Shown: positions 35,132 through 45,121 of the stretch, in pieces
How the letters are laid out: every line of letters starts with the position of its first letter
Numbering within the stretch: the stretch's first letter is position 1
DNA from: an uncultured Oscillospiraceae bacterium
Lineage (GTDB): Bacteria > Bacillota > Clostridia > Oscillospirales > Oscillospiraceae
Direction of reading: 5' to 3'
Assembly: GCA_944385445.1 (NCBI GenBank)
Contig: CALWXF010000004.1
Span: 48,052 to 112,051 of the forward strand
DNA length: 64,000 bases
Program-made: the position numbers and the translations under genes
The notes under the pieces: model-generated
Seen by the model: the letters and a program-made list of their open reading frames with translations, nothing else
Told to the model about the DNA's origin: nothing
Databases searched by the model: none

Positions 35132-36388
35132 ATGACAGAGATCATCGCAGTCCGCTTCAAAGCGGGCGGAAAGCAGTATTATTTTGACCCCCAGGGCCTC
35201 ACGGTCCCGGTGGGCGCCGGGGTCATTGTGGAGACGGGAAAAGGGGTGGAATACGGCACCTGTTCCCGTTCCAATGACATGGTGCGGGACGACGTGGTGG
35301 TGCAGCCCCTGCGCCCCGTGGTGCGTCTGGCCACCCAGAAGGACGAAAAGCAGGTCCAGGACAACCACCGCAAGGAAAAAGAGGCCATGAAGATCTGCCA
35401 GCAGCTGGTGGAGCGCCACGGCCTGGACATGAAGCTGGTGGAAGTGGAGTACAGCTTCGACGGCAGCAAGATCATCTTCTTCTTTACCTCCGAGGGCCGG
35501 GTGGACTTCCGGGCCCTGGTGAAGGACCTGGCCAGCATCTTCCGCTCCCGCATCGAGCTGCGGCAGATCGGCGTCCGGGACGAGGCCCGGATGCTGGGCG
35601 GCTTAGGGATCTGCGGAAAGCCCTTCTGCTGCCACCAGTTTTTAGACGAGTTCCAGCCCGTGTCCATTAAGATGGCCAAGACCCAGAACCTGTCCCTCAA
35701 CCCCACCAAGATTTCGGGTACCTGCGGCCGTCTGATGTGCTGTTTGAAGTACGAGCAGGAGGCCTATGAGGACGCTGTGAAGCGGTGCCCCAAGCAGGAG
35801 TCCTTTGTGGAGTGCCCCGACGGCGTGGGCAACATCACCGCCGTCAACCTTCTGCGGGAGCAGGTGAAGGTGCGGCTGGAGGACTCCACCGAGCAGCCCA
35901 AGACCTACCGTACCACCGAGATTCGGGTGGTGCGCTCTGGCAAGGGCAAGCGCCCCGAGGACTATATGGCCCCGCCCAAGGAGGAGCTGGAGAAGCTGCG
36001 CTATATTCCCCCCGAGGAGGAGCGCAGCCTGGGCAGCACCGCCAGCCTGGCGGCGCTGTTGGAGCAGTATATGGGGGCCAATGAGGACAGCGAAGAGAAG
36101 AAGTCCTCCCGCAATCGCCGCCGCCGGGGCGGCGGGGCCAAGAAGGAGACCCAGCCCCAGCCGGACAAGCCCGCCAAGGCCAAAGCCCCCCAGCAGCGGG
36201 GCGGCTCCAAGCAGTCCCAGGCCCAGAAGGGCACGCAGCAGCCCCGCCAGGGGCAAAAGCAGGCCCAGCCCCGCCCTCAGCAGCAGGCCAGGCCCAAGCC
36301 CGTCCAGCCCCAGGCCGGGGAGGGCGGCGAGAAGCGGCGGCGCAGCCGGCCCCATCACCGCCGCAAGAAGCCCCAAAATAATGAATAA
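35132..36388 (+). CDS. ricT: PSP1-domain protein RicT (YaaT)
   Basis: 418 residues. The conserved N-terminal 265 residues contain the PSP1 domain with YEQEAY and the Cys-rich stretches GGLGICGKPFCCHQFLDEF and GTCGRLMCCLKYE; in Bacillus these cysteines help the RicA-RicF-RicT complex bind iron-sulfur clusters and promote RNase Y processing. The last 120 residues are a basic Lys/Arg/Pro/Gln-rich disordered tail. Its final NNE and stop are encoded by a family C repeat. ATG 35132 follows CGGAGGAAC; the frame is open well upstream inside holB. Confidence 0.93.
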   Translation: MTEIIAVRFKAGGKQYYFDPQGLTVPVGAGVIVETGKGVEYGTCSRSNDMVRDDVVVQPLRPVVRLATQKDEKQVQDNHRKEKEAMKICQQLVERHGLDMKLVEVEYSFDGSKIIFFFTSEGRVDFRALVKDLASIFRSRIELRQIGVRDEARMLGGLGICGKPFCCHQFLDEFQPVSIKMAKTQNLSLNPTKISGTCGRLMCCLKYEQEAYEDAVKRCPKQESFVECPDGVGNITAVNLLREQVKVRLEDSTEQPKTYRTTEIRVVRSGKGKRPEDYMAPPKEELEKLRYIPPEEERSLGSTASLAALLEQYMGANEDSEEKKSSRNRRRRGGGAKKETQPQPDKPAKAKAPQQRGGSKQSQAQKGTQQPRQGQKQAQPRPQQQARPKPVQPQAGEGGEKRRRSRPHHRRKKPQNNE

Positions 36389-36432
36389 TTTAGAATGAAT
36401 AATGAAGAATTATGGTGTGCCTGCGGCACGGA
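36382..36432 (+). repeat. Family C repeat at the ricT stop
   Basis: AATAATGAATAATTTAG, AATGAATAATGAAGAATTAT and GTGCCTGCGGCACGGA. The ricT TAA lies inside it. An inverted relative (GCATTCTTCATTATTCAATA) at 36616-36642 closes a 260-bp composite that encloses two family B repeats. Confidence 0.65.
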
Positions 36433-36461
36433 TGGAAAAGGCGGAGCTGTGTCACGCACCA

Positions 36462-36518
36462 AAGGCTCCCCTGTGTAAGGGGAGCTGTCAGCCCATAAGG
36501 GCTGACTGAGGGGTTGAC
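36462..36518 (+). repeat. Family B repeat (copy 11)
   Basis: GCTCCCCTGTG/TAAGGGGAGC and CAGCCC/GGGCTG hairpins, TGAGGGGTTGACG end. Confidence 0.8.
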
Positions 36519-36534
36519 GGTACGAGTAGAAGTC

Positions 36535-36590
36535 AATCCCTCCGACCCGGCTTACGCCGGCCCACCTCCCTTTGCACAAGGGAGGCTTTC
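36535..36590 (-). repeat. Family B repeat (copy 12)
   Basis: Inverted relative to the preceding copy, 17 bp away: CAATCCCTCCGACCCGGC...GCCGG, CTCCCTTTGC/AAGGGAG. Confidence 0.8.
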
Positions 36591-36687
36591 GGCCCAGCAG
36601 AGACTTGATGGCCTGCATTCTTCATTATTCAATATTCATTCAAAAGGTGCAGCCGTAAGACTGCACCTTTTTCACAAGGAGGACGTT

Positions 36688-37326
36688 ATGAAAACCTACC
36701 AAGCGGTGCTCTATGACATCGACGGAACCCTGCTCAACACCGTCAACATGAACATGTACCCCCTGCTTCGTATTATAAAGGAGGAGCTGGGGGAGGAGCG
36801 CACCCTGGACGACGTGGTGCAATTCATGGCCTGCCCGGGCATGAAGGTCATGGAGGAGCTGGGCATCCGGGACCCTGAGGCCACCTACCAGCGCTGGGTG
36901 CGCTACGTCAACGAGTACGAAGAGGGGGCCACCCCCTACCCGGGCATGGTGGACACCCTGGAGGGATTGAAACAACTGGGGGTGCGCCAGGCGGTGGTAT
37001 CCTCCAAAATGCGGGCCCAGTACCAGATCGACATGGTGGGCAACGGCCTGGATAAGTACATGGAGACGGCGGTGCTGGAGGAGGACACCCAGCTCCACAA
37101 GCCCCACCCCGACCCTCTGCTGGAGTGCCTGCGCCGCATGGACCTGGAGCCCAGTCAGGTGCTCTATGTGGGGGACACCCCCTCGGACAGTCGGGCGGCC
37201 CAGGCCGCAGGGGTGGACTTTGCCTACGCCACCTGGAACGGCGTGGACTATGGCAGCGTGGACTACGCCGCCTGTGTGTTGACGGCCCCCGGCCAGCTGC
37301 TGGCCCTGTTTGCCCCAGAAAACTGA
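36688..37326 (+). CDS. HAD-superfamily phosphatase (phosphoglycolate phosphatase-like)
   Basis: 212 residues of HAD subfamily I. Motif I is LYDIDGTLLNT (nucleophile Asp9 region), motif II VVSSKMR, the Lys is in HKPHPDPLLE and motif IV is YVGDTPSDSRAA. The helical cap lies between motifs I and II. Similar to PpaX/Gph-type enzymes; substrate uncertain. ATG 36688 follows AAGGAGGACG; the upstream open frame is repeat sequence. Confidence 0.92.
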   Translation: MKTYQAVLYDIDGTLLNTVNMNMYPLLRIIKEELGEERTLDDVVQFMACPGMKVMEELGIRDPEATYQRWVRYVNEYEEGATPYPGMVDTLEGLKQLGVRQAVVSSKMRAQYQIDMVGNGLDKYMETAVLEEDTQLHKPHPDPLLECLRRMDLEPSQVLYVGDTPSDSRAAQAAGVDFAYATWNGVDYGSVDYAACVLTAPGQLLALFAPEN

Positions 37327-37350
37327 AAAGAAACTGAAAAAATTTTTTTC

Positions 37351-37393
37351 AGCGGGAATGGACTCCAGCGGCGTCCATTCCCGCTTATTTTTT
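37351..37393 (+). terminator. Terminator after the HAD gene
   Basis: AGCGGGAATGGAC/GTCCATTCCCGCT stem followed by TATTTTTTAA. Confidence 0.88.
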
Positions 37394-37488
37394 AATAAAA
37401 ATTCAAAAGGGGGAACAATTTGGTGTCAAAAAAATCGGCTTCGGGAAAAGATTACCAGTGGAATGTAGCGAAATACCTAAAAGATGGG

Positions 37489-37517
37489 TTGATTGTCCCA
37501 TACAGTTTTGGTATGAT
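37489..37517 (+). promoter_or_regulatory. Promoter of the beta-galactosidase gene
   Basis: TTGATT (37489-37494), 17-base spacer, TATGAT (37512-37517); the leader is about 75 nt, and GGGAGGATG precedes the ATG. Confidence 0.6.
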
Positions 37518-37597
37518 GATGAAAATGGCGGGCCTATGGGGACAAGCCCATGGTATTCCGCTGAAACCGCAGGATCTTGAAAGGGAGGATGTAGAAC

Positions 37598-40500
37598 ATG
37601 AAACCCGCGTTGAAACGAAAATTACGACGCACCATCTCTGCAACTCTGGCAACACTCCTGGCCACCGGACTGGTCGCCCCAGCCCTGGCCGCCCGGTACT
37701 CCGGCGCAGAGGTCTATGACCATGTGCTGGAGATGCGGGAGGAGCATTTCCAGAACAGCATCCGCTTCAATGAGGATGGCACCGCCAACATTTCCGGTGA
37801 CGAGTGGTACGACCAGAGCGAAGTCATCGGCATCAACCGTGAGCGGGCCAAGAGCCAGTTCATCTCCTATCAGGACACCGCCACCGCTCTGAAGGCAGAG
37901 CAGTCCGTGCTGGACGACGTGGGTCCTGAGACCTCGGACTACTACATGCTGCTGTCCGGCAAGGACTGGGACTTCGCCATGGTGAAGACCCCCGAAGAGG
38001 CCAAGAAGGTAGACGAGACCTATCTGGCCAAGGACTACACCGGGGATGCCTTCCAGCCGGAGTATGTGCCCCAGGCCTGGCAGACCTACCGCAATGAGGA
38101 CGGTACCTTCAAGTATGACGAGCCCATGTACACCAACCATGCTCTGCCCTGGTTCAGCAACTTTGAGCCCGTCAACTATGGGGACCCCCATGCCCCCACC
38201 GTATACAACCCCGTAGGCTACTACCGCACCAGCTTTGAGGTGCCTGAGAATTGGGATGGACGTGAGGTGTTCATCTCCTTCCAGAGCGTGGAGTCCGCCT
38301 ACTACCTGTATGTCAACGGCCAGAAGGTGGGCTATTCCACCGACGCCTTCACCGCCCACGACTTCAACATCACCCCCTACCTCACCGAGGGTGAGAACAC
38401 CATCGCTCTGAAGGTGTTCCGTTGGTCCATCGGCAGCTGGCTGGAGAACCAGGACTTCATCCGCCAGAGCGGTATTTACCGTGATGTGTACCTGTACTCC
38501 AAGGACGAGGCAGAAATCCGGGACTTCTTCGTGAAGACCCAGTTTGACGACCGCACCAGCGAGGACAGCGACGTGGCCGTCACCGTGGAGACCGACGTGC
38601 GCGCCCTCCACAATGAGCAGGCGGGAACTTACACAATTTCCTCCTACATTGTGGATAACTCCGGCGAGACCGTGGCCACCGCCGACAACCAGACCGTGGA
38701 GCTGAAGGCCGCTGGTTCCTATGAGGACAAGCTGTCCGACGCGGGCACCACCGTCACCAGCACCATGAAGGTGACCAATCCCGCCAAGTGGTTCCCCGAC
38801 ACCCCCAACCTGTACTCTCTGGTGCTGGAGCTCAAGGACGCCGACGGTAACGTCATGGAGTCCGTGGTGGAGCGCATCGGCTTCCGTGAGATCTACAAGG
38901 TGGACATCGACGACCAGGGCCACGAGCAGATGCAGATCACTGGCCGTCAGGTGGTGCTGCGTGGTGTCAACCGCCACGACACCGATCTGGAGACCGGACA
39001 TGCCCTCACCTTCCAGGACTACCTCACCGATCTGACCCTGATGAAGGAGCACAACCTCAACGCCATCCGTACGTCTCACTACCCCAACGACAAGGCTCTG
39101 TACGACCTGGCCGATGAGCTGGGCCTGTATGTGTGCGCCGAGGCCAACATTGAGAGCCACCGTGCCGCTATGCAGGGCGTGAAGGTACCCACCGGTACCG
39201 GACAGGGTATGCCCGAGTGGGTTGCCACCGTCACCGACCGTGTGGTCACCAACCTGGAGCACTACAAGAACAACCCCAGTGTCATCATGTGGTCCCTGGG
39301 CAACGAGGCCACCTACAGCTACGCCCCCCTCAATGAGGACTACGGCTTCTGGGTTGCCTCCATGTACCTGCTCAAGCGTGACCCCAGCCGTCTGCGCAAG
39401 TACGAGCGTGAGAGCGAGAACTATCAGCACCCCTACGTCAAGCAGAACGGTCAGGACCCCTGGAGCACCGACGTGCGTAAGAACAACATCGTGGACGTGC
39501 ACTCCACTCAGTATGTGCTGCCCAACTACGTGGCCGGCTACAATGGACGCATGCCCCTCATCCACTCCGAGTACAACCACGCCATGGGCCTGTCCTACGG
39601 CAATGCCATGGAGCACTGGGACGCCATCCGTGAGAACGACCAGGCTCAGGGCGGCTTCATCTGGGACTACATCGACCAGTCCATCCGCACCGTGCGGGAC
39701 AACGGCGACGGCACCTATGACGAGTTCTGGGGCTACGGCGGCGACTGGATCGACCCCAACGCCAACGACGACGCCTTCTGCGGCAACGGTATGCTCTTTG
39801 CCGACCGCACCCCCACCCCCAAGATGACCGAGGCCAAGAAGGTCCACCAGCAGGTGAACTTCTACCTGGATGACCAGACCGTCACCTCCGGCCAGGACGT
39901 GACCTTGAAGGTGGTCAACGAGTATGAGAACACTACCCTGGACGCCTTCGACATCACTTGGAAGCTCACCAAGGACGGCCTGACCGAGCTGGGCTCCGGC
40001 ACTCTGGACCTGAACACCCCCAACATGGACGGTCAGTCCCTGATGAGCGGTCAGCAGGTGGAGAATGTCACCATCACCCTGCCCGAGTTTGAGGCTGTGG
40101 AGGGCAGCGACTACCTGCTGGACATCTCCGTCACCCTCAAGAACGCCACCAACTGGGCCGAGGCCGGCTACGAGGTGGCCTATGAGCAGTTCCAGCTCAA
40201 CCCCGACGACGCTCAGGCCACTGAGACCCAGGTGCCCGACAAGGCCTTCGAGTCCGTGGAGGAGCTGGGCAGCCAGATGACCCTCACCGGTACCACCGAC
40301 AACGGCCAGAAGTTTGAGATCGTGCTGGACACCGAGAGCGGCACCATCGTCTCCTACAGCCTGGACGGCAGCGTGGTCATGACTCAGGGCCCCGAGCAGA
40401 GCCTGTACCGCGCTGAGACCTACAACGACACCACCGTGGCCAAGAACGCCAACCTGAAGAACGCCGGCGCCACCGAGAACCTGTCCAACCTGGAGGTCTC

Positions 40501-43500
40501 CGTGAACACCAGCGAGAACAAGGTGCTCATGGCCATGAACGGCACCATGAAGGTGTCCGCCTCTGCCCTGATGGCCTACGAGATCTACGGCAACGGCGAG
40601 ATCGTGGTCCTCAGCCAGTTCATCCCCACCAGCAACTTCGCCCCCAACGGCCTGCCCAAGATCGGTGGCCGTATGATCATCAACGGCGACTATGACAACC
40701 TCACCTTCTATGGCCGTGGTCCCGACGAGAACTATGTGGACCGTAAGAGCGGCTCCACCGTGGGCGTGTACACCTCCAAGGTGTATGATCCCGACGACGC
40801 CATGGGCGAGAACTCCAACTGGGACGGCAAGAGAATGCTCAAGCCCCAGGAGAACGGCAGCCGCACCGACATCCGCTGGACCGCTCTGACCAATGACCAG
40901 GGCGTGGGCCTGATGGTCACCGGCGACGGCCTGCTGGAGAGCTCGGTGAGCCACTACACCGCCGAGGACATGAACTCCGGCACCTACAACAGCGCCACCT
41001 ATCGTCACCCCAACCAGGTTCCTCAGCGTCAGGAGATCGTGTGGAACATCGACCTGCACCAGAACGGTGTCAGCGACACCGCCTTCATGGGTCACAAGCC
41101 TCTGGACGGCTACTTCTTCCCCACCAACCAGAGCTACTCCTACTCCTATCGCATCTCCCCCGTCAGCACCAACGATGTGGGCCAGCTGATGGACAAGAGC
41201 AACGAGGGCTTTAAGGTTCCCACCTCCTCTTACCCCATCACCGGCATCTACATCAACGACAACGCTGTGGCCGGCTTTGACGTCAACAGCGAGACCGGCG
41301 CCAGCTACACTCTGGCCGCCAACGAGTCCATCGAGTCCGTCACCGTGGACGGCACCAACGACTTCACCGTCACCTACAACGAGGACGGCACCCTCACCGT
41401 CTCCGCTGCCAACAGCTATGGCCAGGAGTTCAACTATGTGGTCAAGCTGGGCCGTGAGGGCAAGGAGCTGGACCGCTCCGTCCTGTCCAAGGTCAAGGTG
41501 GACAACTACTATCCCGGCGAGGATGGCAGTAAGCTCATCGACGGCAACAACAACTCCATCTGGCACTCCAACTGGAGCATCTCCACTCCCATGAACAAGC
41601 TGTGGTTCATGGTGGAGCTCAAGGACGAGACCGCCATCAACGGCATCCGCTACCTGCCCCGTAGCCAGGGCTACAACGGTACCTATGGCCAGCACGAGGT
41701 CTATGTCAGCTCCAAGTCCATTGACCAGCTCACCAGCGACGTGAGCAGCGGCGACTGGACCAAGGTGGGCACCGGCAGCTGGCCCAAGACCCACGACTGG
41801 AAGACCACCGCCTTCGGCGAGATGGTCAACGCCAAGACCGTCATGGTGGTGCCCAAGACCACCTACGGCGACACCGAGAACGCCTGGGGCTCCGGCGCTG
41901 AGTTCCGTGTCACCGCCGGCACCGTCATCAACGCCGCCGATGTCACCGTCAACCTGGAGGACAGCTACACCTACAAGGGTGAGGCCGTCCGTCCCGCCCC
42001 CGAGGTGAAGCTGGGCGACCAGACCCTCATCCGTGGCGTGGACTACACCGTGGACTACACCGACAACGAGGCTGTGGGCACTGGTAAGCTCACCATCAAC
42101 TTCTGCGGCGCCTTCGCTGGCGATGCCATCGAGAAGGAATTCAACATCGTGGAAGGCCAGCAGCGCACCCTGACCCTGACCCTGGGCGACCGCACCACCC
42201 AGGAGCAGGTGTATGTGGGTCAGACCATCACCCTGGAGGCCGGCGAGGCCCCCGAGAACAAGATGTTCGACCACTGGTCTGCTGACAACGACGGCGTGAA
42301 GTTCGCCGACGCCAACAGCGAGACCACCACCTTCGTGATGCCCGACGCCAACGTCACCGTCACCGCCAACTATGTGGACGCCTACACCGTCACCGTAGTG
42401 AACGGCTTCCTGGACGAGGACGGCACCATCACCTCTCAGAAGTACAAGGTCGGCTCCTCCGTGGTCTTCTACGCCGACATCCCCGAGGGCAAGGTTTTCG
42501 ACGTGTGGACCATTGACAGCGAGGATGCCAGCATCACCGACCCCGCCCGGAACCCCGGCCTGATGAACTCCACCCCCGCCCACGACATCGTGGTCACCGC
42601 CAACTTCAAGACCGATCCCAACTACTTCGCCGTTCTGGAGACCCTGCCCGATCACCACTATCTGGGCACCACCTTCACCGCTCCCGAGACCCTGCGCATC
42701 GTCCAGGGCGACCAGGAGTCTGAGGCCGCTGTGACCTGGAACGAGGCCCAGGTGAAGGCCATCCAGGACGCCACCTCCGTGTGCACCCTGCCTCTGACCG
42801 GCACCGTGGCCGATCATGAGATCTCCACCACCGTGGCTGTGGTGCCCGGCAACGTGGTCTACTTCGTGGACAACGGCTCTGAGGCCTTCTCTCAGCTGGC
42901 CCAGACCATCCTGAAGTACAACGCCGACACCGTGCGCAACACCACTCCCGATCAGTTCTATGATGCCGAGAGCGGCTGGGGCTGCACCAACCCCGAGTCT
43001 GAGGTTGAGACCCACAACGACTACGGCACCGACGCCTATTCCACCATCCGCAACATGACCGATACCAAGGGCGAAGACCCCAACGACGGCCGTGGCAAGC
43101 CCCTGACCTACCAGTTCGACAACCTGGAGGCCGGCACCTATCAGGTGTTCGTGGGCTACAAGAACATCTGGTATCAGACCACCTGGCAGCGCAACGCCAC
43201 CATCGAGCTGCTCCAGGGTGACAGCGTTCTGGCTTCCGTGGAGAAGAACCTGAACGTGGAGAAGGGCCAGTTCGTCCAGATGGAGATGGAAGTCACCGAG
43301 GCTGGCTCTGTGGAGCTGAAGATGACGCCCAAGGAGAACGCCAACGCCAACAACGACATGCTGGTCAGCTACATCCTCATCACCAAGGACGGCGAGATCG
43401 TCCAGCCTGAGGAGTACACCGTTACCGTGAATACCCAGGGCGAGGGCACCGCTGCTGCCGAGCCCACCACCGCTACCGCTGGCACCACCGTGACCCTGAC

Positions 43501-44497
43501 TGAGCAGGCTGCTGAGGGCTGGCACTTCGTGGAGTGGCAGAGCGAGGACGTCACCGTCACCGATAACACCTTCGTGATGCCCGAGGGCAACGTCACCGTT
43601 ACCGCCGTGTTCGAGAAGGACGCCGCCCCCGGCGAGGTCAACAAGAGCCTGCTGGAGAAGACCGTCAAGTACGCCGAGACTCTGTCCACCGAGGGCGTCA
43701 CCGACACCGCCAAGAAGGCCTTTGAGGACGCTCTGGCCAACGCAAAGACCATCCTGGCCAAGGATGACGCCACCCAGGAAGAAGTCAACGCCGCTTGGGA
43801 CGCCCTGCTGGAGGGCATCTGGGGTCTGGGCCTGACTCAGGGCGACAAGACCCTGCTGAACCTGACCATTGAGCGCGCCGAGGACATGATGGCCAACGCC
43901 GACAAGTACATGCCCGACCACTGGCAGGATCTGGTGGACGCTCTGGAGGCCGCCAAGAAGGTGGCTGAGGACGGCGACGCCATGCAGGAGGACGTGGACA
44001 AGGCCGCTGGCGACCTACTCAACGCCATCCTGGCCCAGCGCTACAAGGCCGACAAGTCCATCCTGGAAGACCTGCTGAACCAGGCTGAGGGCATGGACCT
44101 CTCCGGTTACACCGAGGAGTCCGTGGCCACCTTCCGCACCGCTCTGGCCGCTGCCCAGGCTGTGATGGCCGACGCCACCCTGTCTGAGGACGATCAGGCC
44201 AAGGTGGACGACGCCGTGGCTGCGCTCCGCAGCGCCATGGAGGGCCTCACCGCTGAGGGCGAGACCCAGCCCAGCGATAAGCCCGAGGCCTCTGAGAAGC
44301 CCGAGACCACCGATCAGCCTGAGGCTACGGACAAGCCCGAGGGCACTCAGAAGCCGGATGCCACTGAGAAGCCCGACACCGAGGGTCCCGCTCAGACTGG
44401 CGATTCCGCTCAGCTGATGCTGTATGTGGCCGCTCTGGCTGCCGCTGTGGCCGTGCTTGGCGCTGTCACCGTGATGCGCCGCCGTCGCAGCCACTAA
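37598..44497 (+). CDS. Secreted multidomain GH2 beta-galactosidase with C-terminal anchor
   Basis: 2299 residues. Signal peptide about 1-32 (ending VAPALAA); GH2 sugar-binding domain about 180-305; Ig-like about 305-435; TIM barrel about 435-750 with acid/base Glu570 in WSLGNEAT and nucleophile Glu658 in IHSEYNHAMG; LacZ-type small-chain domain about 900-1190 (FYGRGPDENYVDR); discoidin-like domain about 1300-1446; Ig-like and bacterial beta repeats about 1447-1670; Ig-like about 1685-1750; a carbohydrate-binding-type domain about 1750-1935; another beta repeat; three FIVAR-like helical repeats about 2010-2210; a Pro/Glu/Thr linker; then QTGD, a membrane helix and RRRRSH. Sugars with terminal beta-galactose, such as mucin or milk glycans, are likely substrates. 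QTGD is a poor match to the sortase LPXTG signal. The ATG follows AAAGGGAGG. Confidence 0.93.
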   Translation: MKPALKRKLRRTISATLATLLATGLVAPALAARYSGAEVYDHVLEMREEHFQNSIRFNEDGTANISGDEWYDQSEVIGINRERAKSQFISYQDTATALKAEQSVLDDVGPETSDYYMLLSGKDWDFAMVKTPEEAKKVDETYLAKDYTGDAFQPEYVPQAWQTYRNEDGTFKYDEPMYTNHALPWFSNFEPVNYGDPHAPTVYNPVGYYRTSFEVPENWDGREVFISFQSVESAYYLYVNGQKVGYSTDAFTAHDFNITPYLTEGENTIALKVFRWSIGSWLENQDFIRQSGIYRDVYLYSKDEAEIRDFFVKTQFDDRTSEDSDVAVTVETDVRALHNEQAGTYTISSYIVDNSGETVATADNQTVELKAAGSYEDKLSDAGTTVTSTMKVTNPAKWFPDTPNLYSLVLELKDADGNVMESVVERIGFREIYKVDIDDQGHEQMQITGRQVVLRGVNRHDTDLETGHALTFQDYLTDLTLMKEHNLNAIRTSHYPNDKALYDLADELGLYVCAEANIESHRAAMQGVKVPTGTGQGMPEWVATVTDRVVTNLEHYKNNPSVIMWSLGNEATYSYAPLNEDYGFWVASMYLLKRDPSRLRKYERESENYQHPYVKQNGQDPWSTDVRKNNIVDVHSTQYVLPNYVAGYNGRMPLIHSEYNHAMGLSYGNAMEHWDAIRENDQAQGGFIWDYIDQSIRTVRDNGDGTYDEFWGYGGDWIDPNANDDAFCGNGMLFADRTPTPKMTEAKKVHQQVNFYLDDQTVTSGQDVTLKVVNEYENTTLDAFDITWKLTKDGLTELGSGTLDLNTPNMDGQSLMSGQQVENVTITLPEFEAVEGSDYLLDISVTLKNATNWAEAGYEVAYEQFQLNPDDAQATETQVPDKAFESVEELGSQMTLTGTTDNGQKFEIVLDTESGTIVSYSLDGSVVMTQGPEQSLYRAETYNDTTVAKNANLKNAGATENLSNLEVSVNTSENKVLMAMNGTMKVSASALMAYEIYGNGEIVVLSQFIPTSNFAPNGLPKIGGRMIINGDYDNLTFYGRGPDENYVDRKSGSTVGVYTSKVYDPDDAMGENSNWDGKRMLKPQENGSRTDIRWTALTNDQGVGLMVTGDGLLESSVSHYTAEDMNSGTYNSATYRHPNQVPQRQEIVWNIDLHQNGVSDTAFMGHKPLDGYFFPTNQSYSYSYRISPVSTNDVGQLMDKSNEGFKVPTSSYPITGIYINDNAVAGFDVNSETGASYTLAANESIESVTVDGTNDFTVTYNEDGTLTVSAANSYGQEFNYVVKLGREGKELDRSVLSKVKVDNYYPGEDGSKLIDGNNNSIWHSNWSISTPMNKLWFMVELKDETAINGIRYLPRSQGYNGTYGQHEVYVSSKSIDQLTSDVSSGDWTKVGTGSWPKTHDWKTTAFGEMVNAKTVMVVPKTTYGDTENAWGSGAEFRVTAGTVINAADVTVNLEDSYTYKGEAVRPAPEVKLGDQTLIRGVDYTVDYTDNEAVGTGKLTINFCGAFAGDAIEKEFNIVEGQQRTLTLTLGDRTTQEQVYVGQTITLEAGEAPENKMFDHWSADNDGVKFADANSETTTFVMPDANVTVTANYVDAYTVTVVNGFLDEDGTITSQKYKVGSSVVFYADIPEGKVFDVWTIDSEDASITDPARNPGLMNSTPAHDIVVTANFKTDPNYFAVLETLPDHHYLGTTFTAPETLRIVQGDQESEAAVTWNEAQVKAIQDATSVCTLPLTGTVADHEISTTVAVVPGNVVYFVDNGSEAFSQLAQTILKYNADTVRNTTPDQFYDAESGWGCTNPESEVETHNDYGTDAYSTIRNMTDTKGEDPNDGRGKPLTYQFDNLEAGTYQVFVGYKNIWYQTTWQRNATIELLQGDSVLASVEKNLNVEKGQFVQMEMEVTEAGSVELKMTPKENANANNDMLVSYILITKDGEIVQPEEYTVTVNTQGEGTAAAEPTTATAGTTVTLTEQAAEGWHFVEWQSEDVTVTDNTFVMPEGNVTVTAVFEKDAAPGEVNKSLLEKTVKYAETLSTEGVTDTAKKAFEDALANAKTILAKDDATQEEVNAAWDALLEGIWGLGLTQGDKTLLNLTIERAEDMMANADKYMPDHWQDLVDALEAAKKVAEDGDAMQEDVDKAAGDLLNAILAQRYKADKSILEDLLNQAEGMDLSGYTEESVATFRTALAAAQAVMADATLSEDDQAKVDDAVAALRSAMEGLTAEGETQPSDKPEASEKPETTDQPEATDKPEGTQKPDATEKPDTEGPAQTGDSAQLMLYVAALAAAVAVLGAVTVMRRRRSH

Positions 44498-44537
44498 GGC
44501 TGATTCGGCGCTGAGCAAACAGCCCGAATAAGACACG

Positions 44538-44574
44538 AGCCCGGAGGAAGCGCCTGCTTCCTCCGGGCTTTTTT
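44538..44574 (+). terminator. Terminator after the beta-galactosidase gene
   Basis: AGCCCGGAGGAAGC/GCTTCCTCCGGGCT stem followed by TTTTTTG. Confidence 0.92.
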
Positions 44575-44585
44575 GTCCGTTTATA

Positions 44586-44637
44586 GGGCTCCCTTGTGCC
44601 ACAGGAGCGGTCAGCCGCTAGGCTGATTGAAGGATCG
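44586..44637 (+). repeat. Family B repeat, degenerate (copy 13)
   Basis: GGCTCCCTTGTGCCACAGG, then GTCAGCCGCTAGGCTGAT and GAAGGATCG; the first hairpin is damaged. Confidence 0.6.
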
Positions 44638-44641
44638 TACT

Positions 44642-45038
44642 CCTCCGATTTCCTTGGCGCAAACCAGCGCCCCCGCCGGGGACGCTCCGCTGGGCCCCCT
44701 TTCTCAGCGATGAGAAAGAGGGGAAAGAATCGCCAAAGGCGGGGCCTTACCCGGGTGAGCCGCTGTTCCCAGCTATCGGCGGCGGGAACGCCGCTTCTCC
44801 GGGGTGAGGCCCTGGAAGGAGAGGCACCATCTTACAGAGAAGGGGGCGCTTCCCATAGACTTGCCAGGCCATCCATGTGACCCCACCAGGGCCTGGGCCG
44901 ACCATAGCCTTGACGCAGGTCCAGCCTCGTACCCCAGGGAGGTCCTTAGGGGGGAACGCCCTAAGCGGGTTTTGGTTCCTTTTGACCGAGCAAAAGGAAC
45001 CCCCAGCGGGAAGCGTCCCCACCAGGCTGGCAAGCCTG
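44642..45038 (-). repeat. Family A element, shortened (Y left, X right)
   Basis: The Y arm loses the part between its hairpin and the centre (it jumps from AAGGCGGGGCCTT to the central CGGCGGGAACGCCGC region); the X arm is intact. Variable hairpins: CCCTTTCTC/GAGAAAG left and TTCCTTTTG/CAAAAGGAA right. Confidence 0.8.
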
Positions 45039-45082
45039 AACTGGTTCAAAAAGAAGGACAATCCCCCTGTGATTGAAAAAAT

Positions 45083-45112
45083 ATCCCCGTGAAACCAAAG
45101 CTTCACGGGGAT
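45083..45112 (-). terminator. Terminator of the GNAT gene pair
   Basis: Minus strand ATCCCCGTGAA/TTCACGGGGAT followed by a T-rich run. Confidence 0.85.
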
Positions 45113-45121
45113 GGATAGAAA

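Noticed and set aside
37420-37719. Open frame upstream of and overlapping the beta-galactosidase start
   Set aside because: It begins before the likely promoter, overlaps the signal peptide region in another frame and shows no recognisable family.
37622-43921. A 2099-residue open frame antisense to the beta-galactosidase gene
   Set aside because: It mirrors the codon pattern of a GC-rich gene on the other strand, is rich in Gly/Val/His/Leu without domains, and has no ribosome-binding site. Long antisense frames opposite gyrA, gyrB, aspS, hisS and serS are rejected for the same reason.
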